Assembly (NCBI RefSeq): GCF_028583425.1
Contig: NC_072799.1
Span: forward strand, 84,368,217 to 84,432,216
DNA length: 64,000 bases
Direction: 5' to 3'
DNA from: Eublepharis macularius
Lineage: Eukaryota; Chordata; Lepidosauria; Squamata; Eublepharidae
Within the stretch, counting starts at the first letter, position 1. The number at the start of each line of letters is the position of its first letter. Below the pieces are notes generated by a model. That model had not been told where the DNA came from and searched no databases. It saw only the letters and a list, made by a program, of their open reading frames with translations. The position numbers and the translations under genes were made by a program. Shown here piece by piece: positions 33,078 to 44,467 of this stretch.

Positions 33078-35371
33078 TTCCAGGTTTATAGCAAGTTTAG
33101 TGCTGTGTGAAGCATGTCTCTTTACCTTTATAGTGTTCCTTTGGGCCTCCCCATATTCTCAGATATCGACAGCAAGTTCCAAGTGTCTCAGATATCCATA
33201 CCTTTTGAAGCCACTTTTGTATATGCGGAAGAAAGTATGTTCTAATATTCTTGATGTGTTGTATTGCACCCTTACCAAAACAGTGGCCCCCACTGATCTA
33301 AACAGATGTGAGGTAGAAGGCAAGTGAAACGGCATTTATGGCTCCGTGTCTGGTTTCAATGTGATGTAAAAATGACATTTTTTAAAATCAAAAGAGAACA
33401 ATGCTTTAAAAGGTGTCTACAGCTCAGCTACAGGAAACCAAGCCCTGGCTAGCAACCGTCAGAATCAATCTGCTCGTACCTCTTTCTCTGTCTCTAAATC
33501 ATAACAAGACCGGACTGATTTGTGTGGCTTGGAAAGAGCTTCAGTAGCGAACCTGTTTGCTTGATGCTCAGAATCTTTTTCATATCGTTCCATTGTGAGA
33601 GGAATAAGCAGATATTGCACACATTGTGAAAAGTCCTATTTTGATCTTTCCTCCCCCAAACATTATGTCATTTTAATACATAATGTATGTATTTCTGAGT
33701 CTGCAGCCTGAGAAATGACTGCCATGCTGTTCTGCCCCATCAGCTACGCTGTGTGATGTGCATTACTCCACATATGGTAGGCTGCCAGCCAGCCAAAGAG
33801 TGCACAGGAAATGTGAAATAATACTTCATCCTAAGTTTAATTGAAGTGCCACGCTGCACAAGCCAGATGAGGGGCGAGTGACTTGCTGGTGTGTCATAGA
33901 GAAAAGAGAAGGGCCCACACCATGGCTGCATAACTAGAGGGCATGTTACTGTCAGGGGGAGTAAAGCAAGCCAGCTGGTTCTGCTAAATTACCTGTCTAA
34001 TGTTTTGAAAGAGTTCTCCTGAGCCACAGTGACTGGTTAGCAGCGGATTGTTTTTACTTTTTTGATTCACTCTAAATGCTGATCAGGGTGCTTTTAGCAT
34101 TGTGAATATAGTTTAAAGGCTTCTCTCTAGTCTATTGTGATGTTTCCCAGCTTGCATTGTTTGGTGTTCTTCTGCTAGTGCAAACAATCCTTTCCTTCAA
34201 ATACTGATAGATAAGGAGTAAAATTGGTCTGTGCAACATATGTTTAGTATCTGGGAGAGTGCAGATAAAGAGAACATTTCCTGGCATGTTCCTAGGTGCA
34301 GATTAAGTAACAGTTTCCCATTAAGGGTGTGCAATCTGGATCCAGGATTTGGGAAAAGGTCAGATTTTTGCTGATACAGCTAAATCCAGCTTTCCTGAAT
34401 CAAATTAGAGAATTCTGGAGCTGATCCGGGGACCTAGATCCAGACCCCTAGATGAATTTGGGTAAATCCGGGAAACATGGTTTCAGCCTCTGGCTGGCTC
34501 CTTCCTGGGCTTCTCCAAGAGTAGAAGGGGGAGTGAGGCAAAGGCAGGAGGGAGGGGAAGTGAAGCAGGAAGAGGGGGGTGAGTGGCAAATTCACGTAGG
34601 AGCTCTCCTTGCCTGCCTGGCCTCTGTGAGTGGCACCTGTTCAGCTGGATTAAATTGCAACAGTGTCCCTTGCTTCAGTTTAGTTTGGACGGAGTTCTCT
34701 ATTTTGATATGATTCTCTGATTTGATGTTTGTCCCCTTGATTCATTTTGGTTCTTCTTGCTTCAGTTTGGTTTGAGTGGAATTCTCTGTTTTGACATGAT
34801 TCTCTGGTTTGATGTAGGTCCCCTTGATTCACTTTGGTTCTGGGTGGATTCTATCCATTCCCTTGCTTCAGTTTGGTTCTGTTGCACTTCCTCTAGCATT
34901 TGGGAAAGTGCCTTTAGCCACTGGCAGTGTTCCCGCTGTGAGTTTCTGCTTGAGCGCCTACTTGGAAATGCCTTCCCCATAGGAAAAACTGGAGAGGGGT
35001 TGGGCAGCTTTTCCAGGGGCACTTGGGTGGAGGAGTGGGGCGGGGGGGGGCTTGGATCTGTTAATATTTCTCTGGGTTGAGGCTGCACTTGGAAGTGTGC
35101 ATGTGGCCACTGGCAGTCTTGCCCCCTGTGTGTTTCTGCCTCAGATCCTGCTTGGGAATGTTTCCCTCAGGAAACAGTGGAGAGTTGCTGGGGTCGCCTT
35201 CTTCAGGGGCCCATAGAATTGGCCCCTGGGGTCCGATGTTCCTGAAACTTGTGTGGTCTTTAGAAGACAGTCAGGAGGAGGTTTCTTGCAAATTTGATTG
35301 ATGTATTGTCGAAGGCTTTCACGGCCGGAGAACGATGGTTGTTGTGGGTTTTCTGGGCTGTATTGCCGTGG

Positions 35372-35441
35372 TCTTGGCATTGTAGTTCCTGACGTTTCGC
35401 CAGCAGCTGTGGCTGGCATCTTCAGAGGTGTAGCACCAAAA
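35372..35441 (-). ncRNA. Hammerhead-ribozyme-like motif, left terminal repeat
   Basis: Minus-strand copy of the motif at 4271-4340, with the same CTGAAGA, extra T, GCCAGC/GCTGGC stem II and GAAACGTC. Confidence 0.55.
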
Positions 35442-35464
35442 GACAGAGATCTCTCAGTGTCACA

Positions 35465-36364
35465 GTGTGGAAAAGATGTAGGTCATCTCACACTGATCGG
35501 TACTTACACAAAAACTCCAATCACCACCCCCGACAGAAAAGAGGCATAATGAAAACATCAGTGGATCGTGCAAGACGGATATGTGAGCCGCACTTTCTCA
35601 ATGAGGAAATTAATCATCTAAACCACGCACTTCAGGCAAACGGCTACTCCAGAAATGAAATCCGAAGAGCAATCAAACCCAGGATGAATCAAACAACCAA
35701 GGAAAAACAGTCTCCTACAGGAAAAGTGTTTTTGCCATATATCAAAGGAATTACTGATCAGATGGGAAAGCTTATGAAAAAGCATAACCTTCAAGCAGTA
35801 TTCAGACCCACCCGAAAAATACAACAGATGCTACGATCAGCAAAAGACAGTAGAGACCCCCTCACCTCTGCAGGAGTATACCGTATACCCTGCAGCTGTG
35901 GACAAGTTTACATCGGGACCACAAAGCGTAGCATCCAGACAAGAATAAAAGAACACGAAAGACACTGCAGACTTGGACAACCTGAAAAATCAGCAGTGGC
36001 TGAACATAGCCTAATGCAAACAGGGCACAGTATCTTATTCCAGGACACCAAAATACTGGACAACACTTCCAACTACTTTGTCAGACTGCACAGGGAAGCC
36101 ATTGAAATTCACAAGCATAAGCAAAACTTCAACAGGAAAGAAGAAACCTTAAGAATGAACAGAGCATGGTTTCCAGTTCTGAAAAACACCAGGCTAACAA
36201 AACATTCTATCCCCGACAATAGCCCTGCAGAGAAGATTAGCACATCAAGTACCAATCCATATGCAAAAGAACCTCCTCAGGATACAGTGAAGCCTCCCGC
36301 CATTAGCATTCCACACCCTGGGAAACTCTTACAGGATGACTCAGCTCAACCCCACCCCTCCTGA
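35465..36364 (+). CDS. Penelope-like ORF, GIY-YIG endonuclease part
   Basis: 299 codons, open throughout. The endonuclease nicks target DNA for retrotransposition. Residues about 28-120 resemble the region after the reverse transcriptase (DRARRICEPHFLNEEI..LQANGYSRNEI). The GIY-YIG domain starts at 137: GVYRIPCSCGQVYIG, with the Cys pair of the Penelope linker at 143/145, YIG at 149-151, Arg in KRSIQTRIKEH (155-164), His 167 and the likely catalytic Glu at 211 (HREAIEIHKH). All key endonuclease residues are present. The first ~25 residues are read from the terminal repeat, so the ATG at 35465 is probably not a real start. The catalytic reverse transcriptase is missing. Confidence 0.88.
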   Translation: MWKRCRSSHTDRYLHKNSNHHPRQKRGIMKTSVDRARRICEPHFLNEEINHLNHALQANGYSRNEIRRAIKPRMNQTTKEKQSPTGKVFLPYIKGITDQMGKLMKKHNLQAVFRPTRKIQQMLRSAKDSRDPLTSAGVYRIPCSCGQVYIGTTKRSIQTRIKEHERHCRLGQPEKSAVAEHSLMQTGHSILFQDTKILDNTSNYFVRLHREAIEIHKHKQNFNRKEETLRMNRAWFPVLKNTRLTKHSIPDNSPAEKISTSSTNPYAKEPPQDTVKPPAISIPHPGKLLQDDSAQPHPS

Positions 36365-36419
36365 GTAGATACAAATGACCTACATCTTTTCCACACTGTG
36401 ACACTGAGAGATCTCTGTC

Positions 36420-36489
36420 TTTTGGTGCTACACCTCTGAAGATGCCAGCCACAGCTGCTGGCGAAACGTCAGGAACTACAATGCCAAGA
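36420..36489 (+). ncRNA. Hammerhead-ribozyme-like motif, right terminal repeat
   Basis: CTGAAGA at 36436-36442, extra T, 6-bp stem II (GCCAGC/GCTGGC), GAAA at 36463-36466, predicted cleavage after C36470. Identical to 4271-4340 in the core. Confidence 0.6.
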
Positions 36490-37388
36490 CCACAGCCCAG
36501 AAAACCCACAACAACAATCAAATTTGATTGAGTTTGACTGAAAAAATGCCGCCCCCAGTCCCCTGGATAGTCCCTGGATAGTTTTCCCATCTGGAATAAT
36601 GGAGAGTAGCCGGTGGCACCTTCTTCAGGGGCCCATAGAACTGGCCCACAGGGTCCAACGTTCCTGGAACTTGGGAGGTCTTTAGAGGACAGTTAGGAGT
36701 AGGAGCTGTACAAATTTGGTGGCAATCTTTAAAAAATGCCCCCCAGCCCCCCAAAAGGCCCCCAGATAGTTTTTTCCCCCATAGGGAATAATGGCTGAAT
36801 AAATCTGGGGTTCTCTGATATGTCTTAACTAAATCAGAGAATCTTTCCTGGATTTCAGGAATCTTGGATTTTGAGGCAGGGGGGAGATCCATGAAACCTA
36901 TATCTGGATTTCCCAAATTTTTTCTACTTTTTTGAGGGGTGCACACCCCTATTTGCTACAGTGTGCACACCCATAGCAAACAAGTTGTCTGAAGTGCTGA
37001 AGTGTATTTTACCATCCATCAGATCCAGACAGATTAGTACAGCTGGGGTCTGCTACTCTAAACCTCTCTGCCAGGAGTATCTTTCATTCCGAGCTCATTA
37101 TTTGACACTGCAGTCTCAACTGGAATGAATGGGTTTGTTTCAGTAAACTTTTTCAATCCATTTTGCCTATTTCCCCTCCTTACTAGAGCCCCCCTATTAT
37201 ATATATTTTTTGTCTATACAGGTCCCAAAATCCCTAGCAAAGCCTTTGAGTAGTCAAAGGTAGTTCTTATCCCTTGTTTAATCAGTGGGAAAACTGGTTA
37301 GATCCAACTAAACATCTTGAAGTTCCTTAAGGTACATCATTTCAGGGTAAGATTACATCCCACAGTGCAAACATATGTGGTGTTTCCA

Positions 37389-37916
37389 GGGGTCATTCCC
37401 TAGAAAAAGAACTGCAGGAGCTCATTAGCATATTTCATTAGCATATGCCACACACCCTGACATCACTGGAAGTGTGTCAGAAGGCAACACCCACCCCTCA
37501 GGCCCCTTTCCAAAAAAATCTCCAGATATTTCCTTAAAGCAGAATGAACTCAAAGCAGCTTACCCTCCTCTGGAGAGCTAGCCCTACTTGCACCCACGCA
37601 CTCACTCTCTCTTACAAGTCACAAATGAAAATAAAGCAACATGAATTCCAAGTAGCTTACGTTCCTTTGGAGCCCAGCACCACTTGCCTTGCACTCATTC
37701 ACTCATTTTCTCTCTCTCTCCCCCCGCAGTCACAAATGAAAGTAAAGGAGCAGAGCAGAATGAATCCAAGCAGCTTACTGTTCCTTTGGAGCCCAGCTGC
37801 ACTCGCCTTGCACTCGGAGGAAAAGATATCACGTGGGCGGGGCCAAAACCCACGTAGCCTCTTTTTAGCTCTACCGGAACGCCGTTTCTGTGTGTTCCGG
37901 CTCCAAATGAGCCCTG
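37389..37916. mobile_element. Element of the GGGCT..AGCCC foldback family with internal ~110-bp tandem repeats
   Basis: GGTGTTTCCA is repeated at 37379-37388 and 37917-37926. Ends GGGGTCATTCCCTAGAAAAAG and GTTCCGGCTCCAAATGAGCCC relate to the elements at 46431 and 48324. Inside, three units starting GAACTCAAAGCAGCTTAC, GAATTCCAAGTAGCTTACG and GAATCCAAGCAGCTTACTG share TCCTTTGGAGCCCAGC and AGTCACAAATGAAA. Confidence 0.72.
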
Positions 37917-39284
37917 GGTGTTTCCATTTGCTCTTGCCCACTGAGATGACATAAACCAACTCGGGAACACTGTGGCTGGGTATACAACGGTGATGCGCTT
38001 CCTGTATTCCTTACTTCTGTAATTCCAAATCAAGAATCTAAGAATTATTGGATTAGAATCTTTTCAGTGGCAGGATCTTCCAGTTTCCCACATTTTGAGC
38101 CCTTTTGGAGTACAGGTTAATAATGGTACTAAACTGGTTGATAGATGTTTTATATGAGTAAAGTGAAGCTGACCTAGTTTGAAAATAACAGAAACAAGAG
38201 GCATCATGTTGATGCATGTTGATTAAAAAATAATGATTTTACAAGTAATATCTCTGAATACGAGCAAACATGAGGTGCTTTAGAGGTACTGCTAAATGGG
38301 CAAATTAATTCCTAGGCATCAAGGCAATTAAAATTATTTCATTATACAGTATTATTATACTTACCCCTCTGCCTTTTTTTAAAAAAAGGACAGTTGCAGA
38401 GGTTTTCTGGTGCCATGAAATACATTATTGTATAGCCACAGAATGCCCAAAGACCCCTTGAATGTCAACTAGCTTAATTCTCTGTACTGTGAAAAGAGCA
38501 ATGATATGTCCAATTGCAGTGCAATTGAAATAAATATGGGCAAATTCTCAAGTCAAAAATTTCAAATTGTTATACAGCAATTCAAAACTTGAAATCTGAA
38601 TTTTAAAAATAAACATTTGTGAATTAAAAGGAGCCCCTTAAAGACATTCATAAGATGTTAACCAAAGTTTAAGACTTCCATTGTGTTTGACATGTCATTT
38701 CCTGACATGGTGGGGATTCTTCTGATAGCGCTAAAGCGGGAACGGGAATATATAGCAGTGATTTCCTGGTTGTCTTCTAATGCTGTAAGAAGAATTCAGA
38801 ATTACAACAGTGGGAACGTGGTCTTGAGCAGAGTAAGGTCCGGAAGAGGGTCTTTTGTTGTCTCTGGCACCTCTCTGAACCATCACCCGCTACAGTCGGT
38901 CGGGGGCTTCTAAGCCCTTGTTTCCTTTATCTGCTAGGCGGAAATCAAACACTCGATGGTGGGATTCTGGTGGTATGGGAGGAACTTGCTGCTGATGTTG
39001 ATTTTGGTGTGTTGTGACTACGGCACGCAGCCATCTACAATCAAAATTTAGATTGTTGCTGTCAAGCATCCGTTTTTTTTGTGGGACTTTTTCTTTCTCC
39101 CTCTGTCTTGAAAATGTGGGGGCAGTTTTTCTCAGTTAGATGAATGGAGCCAAGAAACAAAGTTTCTAGCCACTCATTCAGTCTTCCTTCTCTTTGGTTA
39201 ATTCCATGAAATACCTGCTAGTTCGCCTTTTCCTTCCTCCATATTCCAAATCAGGTAAGAACATAACGATTTCTTTTGAACTCA

Positions 39285-39402
39285 GGGCCAAGCTACACGT
39301 GACGAATGACACTTGAACGGCAAGTGGATTGAGTGGAGGGCAAGTGAACAGGGAGAAATACACTTGCCGTTCAAGTGTCATTCGTCTTGTGTAGCTTGGC
39401 CC
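39285..39402. mobile_element. 118-bp palindromic MITE (GGGCCAAGCTACAC ends)
   Basis: Same family as 24038-24155. Followed after 12 bases by a second, larger member; the pair is flanked by TCA at both outer ends. Confidence 0.88.
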
Positions 39403-39414
39403 TGAGTTACTCCA

Positions 39415-39601
39415 GAGCCAAGCTACACATGACGAATGACACTTGCCCGGCCAGTGAACAGACTCAGGTGTATTCCTCACTATTCACTTGCCATTCACTT
39501 GCTCTCCACTTGATCAAGTAAATGGCAAGTGAACAGGGAGGAATACACCTGAGTCTGTTCACTGGCCGGGCAAGTGTCATTCGTCATGTGTAGCTTGGCC
39601 C
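39415..39601. mobile_element. 187-bp palindromic MITE, longer subfamily
   Basis: Ends GAGCCAAGCTACACATGACG and CGTCATGTGTAGCTTGGCCC. The arms continue through CTTGCCCGGCCAGTGAACAG / CTGTTCACTGGCCGGGCAAG and ACTCAGGTGTATTCCTC / GAGGAATACACCTGAGT. The subfamily is shared with 60758-60920. Confidence 0.86.
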
Positions 39602-40044
39602 TCAGTCTTCTTGACTGATAACTGGGTCCAGAATTTCCTCTGGGTCCAGAATTTTCCTCAAAATCCTTTCTTCAGTTTCAAAACTGATAAAGAAGCAAAA
39701 ATATATGATGTGCAACTTGAGAGAGAAGCCAATGTACTCCTTCCAGCTTCACTCCCACATGTGGTTACAGAAACGTCACATTATGTATTGTGTTTTTGCT
39801 AACTTATTGTTTTTTAAACTGCAGCAATGATTGCCTCCCTGGAGTCTTTATCTGCAATTACCTTTTTGGCTGCCTTGATGTTTGAACTCTTGCCTTGGGA
39901 AGGAAGGAATTTACCTAAATGAGATTGTTTTATTGCCAGCAACACGATTTCAAATGCCAATGGATGTAGTGACGGCCACAAACATAGATGGTTTTAAAAG
40001 GGGACTAAACAAATTCATGCAGAAAAAGTCCATCAGTAGTGGCT

Positions 40045-41258
40045 AGTAGAGGTTTGCAACTGAAAGCAAATTGGTATTTTTCAGGTTTGGATATGGGGAA
40101 TTAAATATCAGTATTTAATTTGAATTGGAGGAATTAAATACTAGTATTTAATTGTTTTCAGTCCCCCTGGTACAGTTTCAGGATTCAGGTTTGAGCTCTG
40201 TCAGGATTCCAGAATTATTCAGATTCCCTTATGCCCTATGAGGAGACGGGGGGGGGGGGTGGGGTGGGTGGGAGTTTTTTAACCCACCAAATGATACCCA
40301 AATCACTGAGGGAGCTGGTGCTGCTTGTCTATTACAGGCAGCCGAGTTTCATGCAAATTGAACCAAGAGCCCAGCTCTACAGGCCTCTGAACAAGATGCC
40401 CCCAGCCATCCTAGTTGCAGAGCTGTGGACTGGGAGGGGGGGAAATGGCCCTGGAAAGAAGCTGTGCCCTGGCCAAAGAGGGAGGGAACCGCAGGTCTCC
40501 TATTATTCCCCATGGGAAGCTTTTACAAGGGGGTGGGGGCTGGAATGGCTGTTTTTCAACTGAATGACTCTAAAATTGTAGGAGAACTGTTGTTGCATTT
40601 TCCCTAAAGACAGTCTCAGGAAATTTGGCCAAGAGGTCAAATTTTACAGGCTCCTGAACCAAGCCCCCACAGCCATCTTAACTTGCAGAGGAGGAAAGGG
40701 CCTTGATATCACAAAAGAGGGAGACAGAGAGGAGTAAGCCGGAACCCTAGGCCTGTTGGTCCTTGTGCCTGGCTTGCCCCAGTCTGGAGAGCCAGTTTGG
40801 TGTAGTGGTTAAGAGTGGCAGGAGTCTAATCTGGAAAATCAGATTCGATTACCCACTCCTCCACCTGAAGCCAGCTGGGTGACCTTGGGTCAGTCACGGC
40901 TCTCTCAGAGCTCTCTCAGCTCCACCCACCTAACAAGGTGTTTTTTAAATAATAACATACCTTGTAAACCACCCAAGTTGCCCTGAAGGGTGGTAAATAA
41001 ACCCAATGTTGTTGTTGTTGTTGTTGTTACCTTCCCCTGGCTCCTGCCAGGGAAATTCAGGGAATCAAAGACAAATAAGATGTCTGCTGCTGCTGATGGT
41101 ACCCAACTTATGAAAAATTGCAGACATTTGTGTGGGGATGTTTTGTAATGCCTAAGAATCCAGGATTTGTGTAATTGTTCCAGAAAATCATGATAATGAC
41201 CAAAAAGAGTGTTTTTGTGTCTATTTTGGGCTCATGAATTCCAGAATGCACATCTCTA
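40045..41258. repeat. Unclassified element with GTTTGCA/TGCACATCTCTA ends, hosting a SINE
   Basis: Left TAGTAGAGGTTTGCAACTG and right TTCCAGAATGCACATCTCTAA are roughly inverted. The interior includes GAGTTTCATGCAAATTGAAC.. and AGGCCTCTGAACAAGATGCCCC, with a second related block near 40640-40680 (GGCTCCTGAACCAAGCCCCC). A SINE lies at 40789-41030. The open frames are short and unconvincing. Confidence 0.5.
40789..41030 (+). mobile_element. tRNA-derived SINE
   Basis: GAGAGCCAGTTTGGTGTAGTGG (A box), a degenerate B box (CAGATTCGATTACCC), AAGCCAGCTGGGTGACCTTG, GTCAGTCACGGCTCTCTCAG and a (GTT)n tail at 41012-41029. Same family as 6301-6543. Confidence 0.87.
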
Positions 41259-42134
41259 ATAACTAACTATTGTGACCTAAAGGAAAAACTCTAAATGCCA
41301 GTTCTAGGAGGCAGAGTCAGGATAAAGGCTTGTCTGCCCTCTTTGTTGGTCCTCCAGGGAAACCAGTTGGCCACTGTGTGAAACGGGTTCTAAACAAGAC
41401 TCTGGTGTAGCACAGCTGCTGTTGTGTTCTCAATTTTGGAATAAGCGGTCACAACCTCCTTTTATAATCATTTGCTGCCAAATATGGTTTTGTAGGTTGG
41501 TCACATCACTTGATACCTCTCTGTGGCAGTTGCCCAGTGAAAGCACACAAAGGATTCTTTCAGTATGGCCTTTTCTTTAATGTCATAGTTATTGTCTCTC
41601 TGTTAAATACTGCTGCCAAGTTTGTCAGCAATCTTATCTGAAAGCAAAATTATACGCAGACATCACTTTGAAGGTGAAGTTTGCGTTTTCTTTTTTGCAT
41701 TGTGTAGAATTTGAAAATATTATTTCTTTCATGGAAAGGTCAAAAAGTTTAATTTTATCGTTTCTCGTTAATGAAGAATATGGTTCTAAAAGAACAGAAA
41801 GTCTTGGTTTCATTTTTGTCAGTCTTTAATATTGAACCACTTTTTGTTCAAAGGAGTACGCAGATGTGCATATTGAATAGGTCATAAATTTCTGTTAGAA
41901 TAAAAGGAAGTAGAAATGAAGGGATGCCATAAAAGTTAATCCTGAAATCATTAAAGCAATTTTTGCTAAATACCAGAAGATTAGCAAACTAGTGAATACA
42001 TATGCCCTGACATTCTCAGTTATTAACTTCCTAAATTGCCATATATATTTTCAGACTGGTTTAAAATGAAGAGTAGAATTAGTTTAATAGAAGACCATGA
42101 ACCATCCCCCCCCCCACTGAGGGGGGATTTCCAG

Positions 42135-42178
42135 GGTATGAGCTTTTGAGAGTCATAGCTCCCTTCATCAGATATGAG
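42135..42178 (-). mobile_element. Fragment of the second Penelope-like family
   Basis: On the minus strand: CATATCTGATGAAGGGAGC..ACTCTCAAAAGCTCATACCC. Confidence 0.6.
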
Positions 42179-42981
42179 AAGTGAAAAAAGGAAGGAGTCC
42201 TTATAATCCAGGCAGAGGGTGCAGGGAGTATTATAAATCTAAATATCAGTATCTAGCTATAATACATGTTATAGTTAGCTGTATAGAGCCTGGGTGCAAG
42301 GTGCAGAAAAAGATCTTCTCTAATGCAAGAAAAATCCGATGTCCTGATTCAACACTGGGGGAGCCATTGTTCCAAATTTGCAAATAAACTCCCGCGTTGT
42401 AATTTTCCATGGAAGTTTCTCTCCTTGAGAACTGCTGCTTTTAGGTCAGTGATGAATGTCCTAACAGATAGAAATGTTCTCCCACTGGTTTTTGAGTGTT
42501 GTGATTTTTAAAAAATGTCTGATTTACGTCCATTCGTGCTGGAGGTCTCACCACATTCATGCAGGCATCTTTCTACCACAAAATCCAGTTCCTTACTGAC
42601 CATGCAGTCACCGGATGTGGCCATCAAATGGTGGTAGATCTATTTTCCTTCCCACCAATAGTAATAAAGCCACTTACTTTGGGTGGGGGGATCTCCCCCT
42701 TCCTTTACACTGTGGGCCTCACCCTTTATTCCATGAAGTGAACTTTTACCTTGCACTTGCTCACCCTAGTCGAAATTCCTGATTACTGCTTGTGAACAGA
42801 CCTGTCAGGTGCAGCTGTATCTCATGCTGTGTTTCTCATTGGCAGCACTCTGTATTGCGGCATTCTTTGTTTTCTATTCGTTGTTTCCTGATAACAAAGT
42901 CAAACCTTCCAAGGTTTTTAATACTGGTTGCCATTCCAATCTGATGTATGCTTGTGACTAACTCATTGTTAGTTCTCTGCA

Positions 42982-43078
42982 GTAGAAAAGAGCAAGAGTC
43001 CAGTAGCAGCTGGAAGATCAACAAAATGGGTGGTAGGATATGAGCTTTAGTCACAGCCTATTTCTTCAGATACTTCTT
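42982..43078 (-). mobile_element. Fragment of the second Penelope-like family
   Basis: GTAGAAAAGAGCAAGAGTCC..TATGAGCTTTAGTCACAG..TTCTTCAGATAC, the inverse of the arm at 43977-44090. Confidence 0.65.
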
Positions 43079-43976
43079 TGTGAGCTGGGGAGTGGGGAAA
43101 TGACTCTGGCCCACTTCTTTTTTTGCTTAACTAAAAACCGCACAAACCATTAGTTCCCCCTCCTATTCTAAATCATTGATCCACTGTGTTTTTCCTCAAG
43201 CACAATGACACACACATACACACACACCGGACTAGCAGAAGGCGAGTGTTGGTAGGTTGAGCAGTGGCAGCTGGGCACTTGGAAGAAGAAGAGCGCGCCA
43301 AACACTGCCGTGCAGCAACATTAAGAACAATCCTGCTTCATGTTCACTTTTATCTTTTTCATTAGTGCCAATAACTTACTATCTTTGCGTTCGGCTGTTT
43401 CCTGTTGGTCTCATGTTTCCTTGTGTTTTGTTCCCACAATGAGGGGTGAATCGAAACCCTTCCTTTTGATGCTCAGCGTTCCGTTGCAAAATGGGGTGTT
43501 CTCGCTATCATCATTCCGATGTTTTCCCCCTAACTTTTCCTTTTGCTGTGGGGGCAGCCAGGATTTTATCCTAAAATCCTAAAATCTTTCCTAATTAATA
43601 GTTGTCCTATTTGTTTACACATTTGAAAAAAATTAAAAGCTCCACAGCTTTTAAAATGTTCTTTGGTTGAATAAATAATAACTTCTAAAACAGTACTTGT
43701 TGTGAATGCTTGTGTCCATGGATGTGAAATTATCTTCCTTCAAATTAAAACTGGAGTTATGTACTGGAGGAGATTTTTTTCTTGTTGCTTTCATATTCAT
43801 ACCTTTTCCATAATCCATGAACCATTAGCAGGATGCTACATTGGTTTGCCCAGCAGCAGACATCATTGCGAAACCTCCTCTGTTCTAGCCACCACTAGAG
43901 CCACTTAGGTAGATCCTTTGCTCAGCATTACATATTGCGATAATGACAAACTTTGTGCCCTTTTATGTGAGTGGCA

Positions 43977-44097
43977 GAATCTGAAGAAGAGAGCTGTGAT
44001 TCACAAAAGCTCATACCCTATGACAAATTGTGTTAGTCATATAGGGGCTACTGGACTCTTGCTCTTTTCTAGTGCTACAGACAGACTAACACAGCAA
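43977..44097 (+). mobile_element. Fragment of the second Penelope-like family
   Basis: ATCTGAAGAAGAGAGCTGTG..TTCACAAAAGCTCATACCC then GGCTACTGGACTCTTGCTC and ACAGACAGACTAACACAGC. Single arm, not a foldback. Confidence 0.7.
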
Positions 44098-44145
44098 CCC
44101 ATTTTCATCAGAAACAAGCCATAAATTAACTGGAAGGTTTGGAAG

Positions 44146-44467
44146 TAGAGATCTCAGGTCCCCCGCTTCTACCCTCCCCCCCCACCGCTCAACTGGCCGG
44201 AGGGGGGGGGGAAGGTACAGGAAGAGGCCTCCCAGGCACACTCCCAGGGTGGCATGATGACGTCACTTTCCAGGAGGGATGCCCCAAGAGTGCTCGCGTG
44301 TTTTGCAGTAGTCTGATTTGGGGCCCAAATTGGCCCACTGTGAAGCACGTGCACACCCCATGCCTCCACAATGATATTATTTCCCAGAGGAGAGGAGAGG
44401 AGAGAAGGTGTGTGCCGGGTTCCCCCTTTCCCCACCACCAGGAGGGTAAGGGAACCTGGCGACCCTA
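44146..44467. mobile_element. hAT-like MITE, TAGGGTTGCC family
   Basis: Right end ACCTGGCGACCCTA; the left end is mutated (TAGAGATCTCAGGTCCC). Flanks TTTGGAAG (44138-44145) and TTTTGAAG (44468-44475) match at 7 of 8. Interior GTTTTGCAGTAGTCTGATTTGGGGCCC and CACTGTGAAGCACG words are shared with 55325-55872. Confidence 0.68.

Larger units (their letters stand above)
35302..36518 (+). mobile_element. Penelope-like element with inverted terminal repeats
   Basis: A GIY-YIG endonuclease ORF lies between inverted ~190-bp repeats (35302-35490 and about 36375-36518). The right repeat lacks a short block (GGCAATA) and the outermost part present at left. CAAATTTGATTGA is repeated exactly at 35289-35301 and 36519-36531. 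Inverted terminal repeats and an internal GIY-YIG domain are hallmarks of Penelope-like elements. It lacks the reverse transcriptase, so it is a truncated copy. Confidence 0.9.
34324..36955. repeat. Older non-autonomous element hosting the Penelope insertion
   Basis: Left AAGGGTGTGCAATCTGGATCC..ATTTGGGAAA and right TTTCCCAAATTTTTTC..GGGTGCACACCCCTA are roughly inverted. Related blocks near the two sides are TTCAGGGGCCCATAGAATTGGCCC and TTCAGGGGCCCATAGAACTGGCCC. It was about 1.4 kb before the insertion at 35302-36518. Elements at 40045-41258 and 21069-22100 have similar ends. Confidence 0.55.

Noticed and set aside
35465..36364. Host GIY-YIG nuclease gene (SLX1-like)
   Set aside because: The ORF sits between transposon inverted repeats with a target duplication and has the Penelope-type Cys linker.
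40789..41030. tRNA gene
   Set aside because: A- and B-box-like motifs belong to a dispersed SINE with a (GTT)n tail; no cloverleaf with an acceptor stem.
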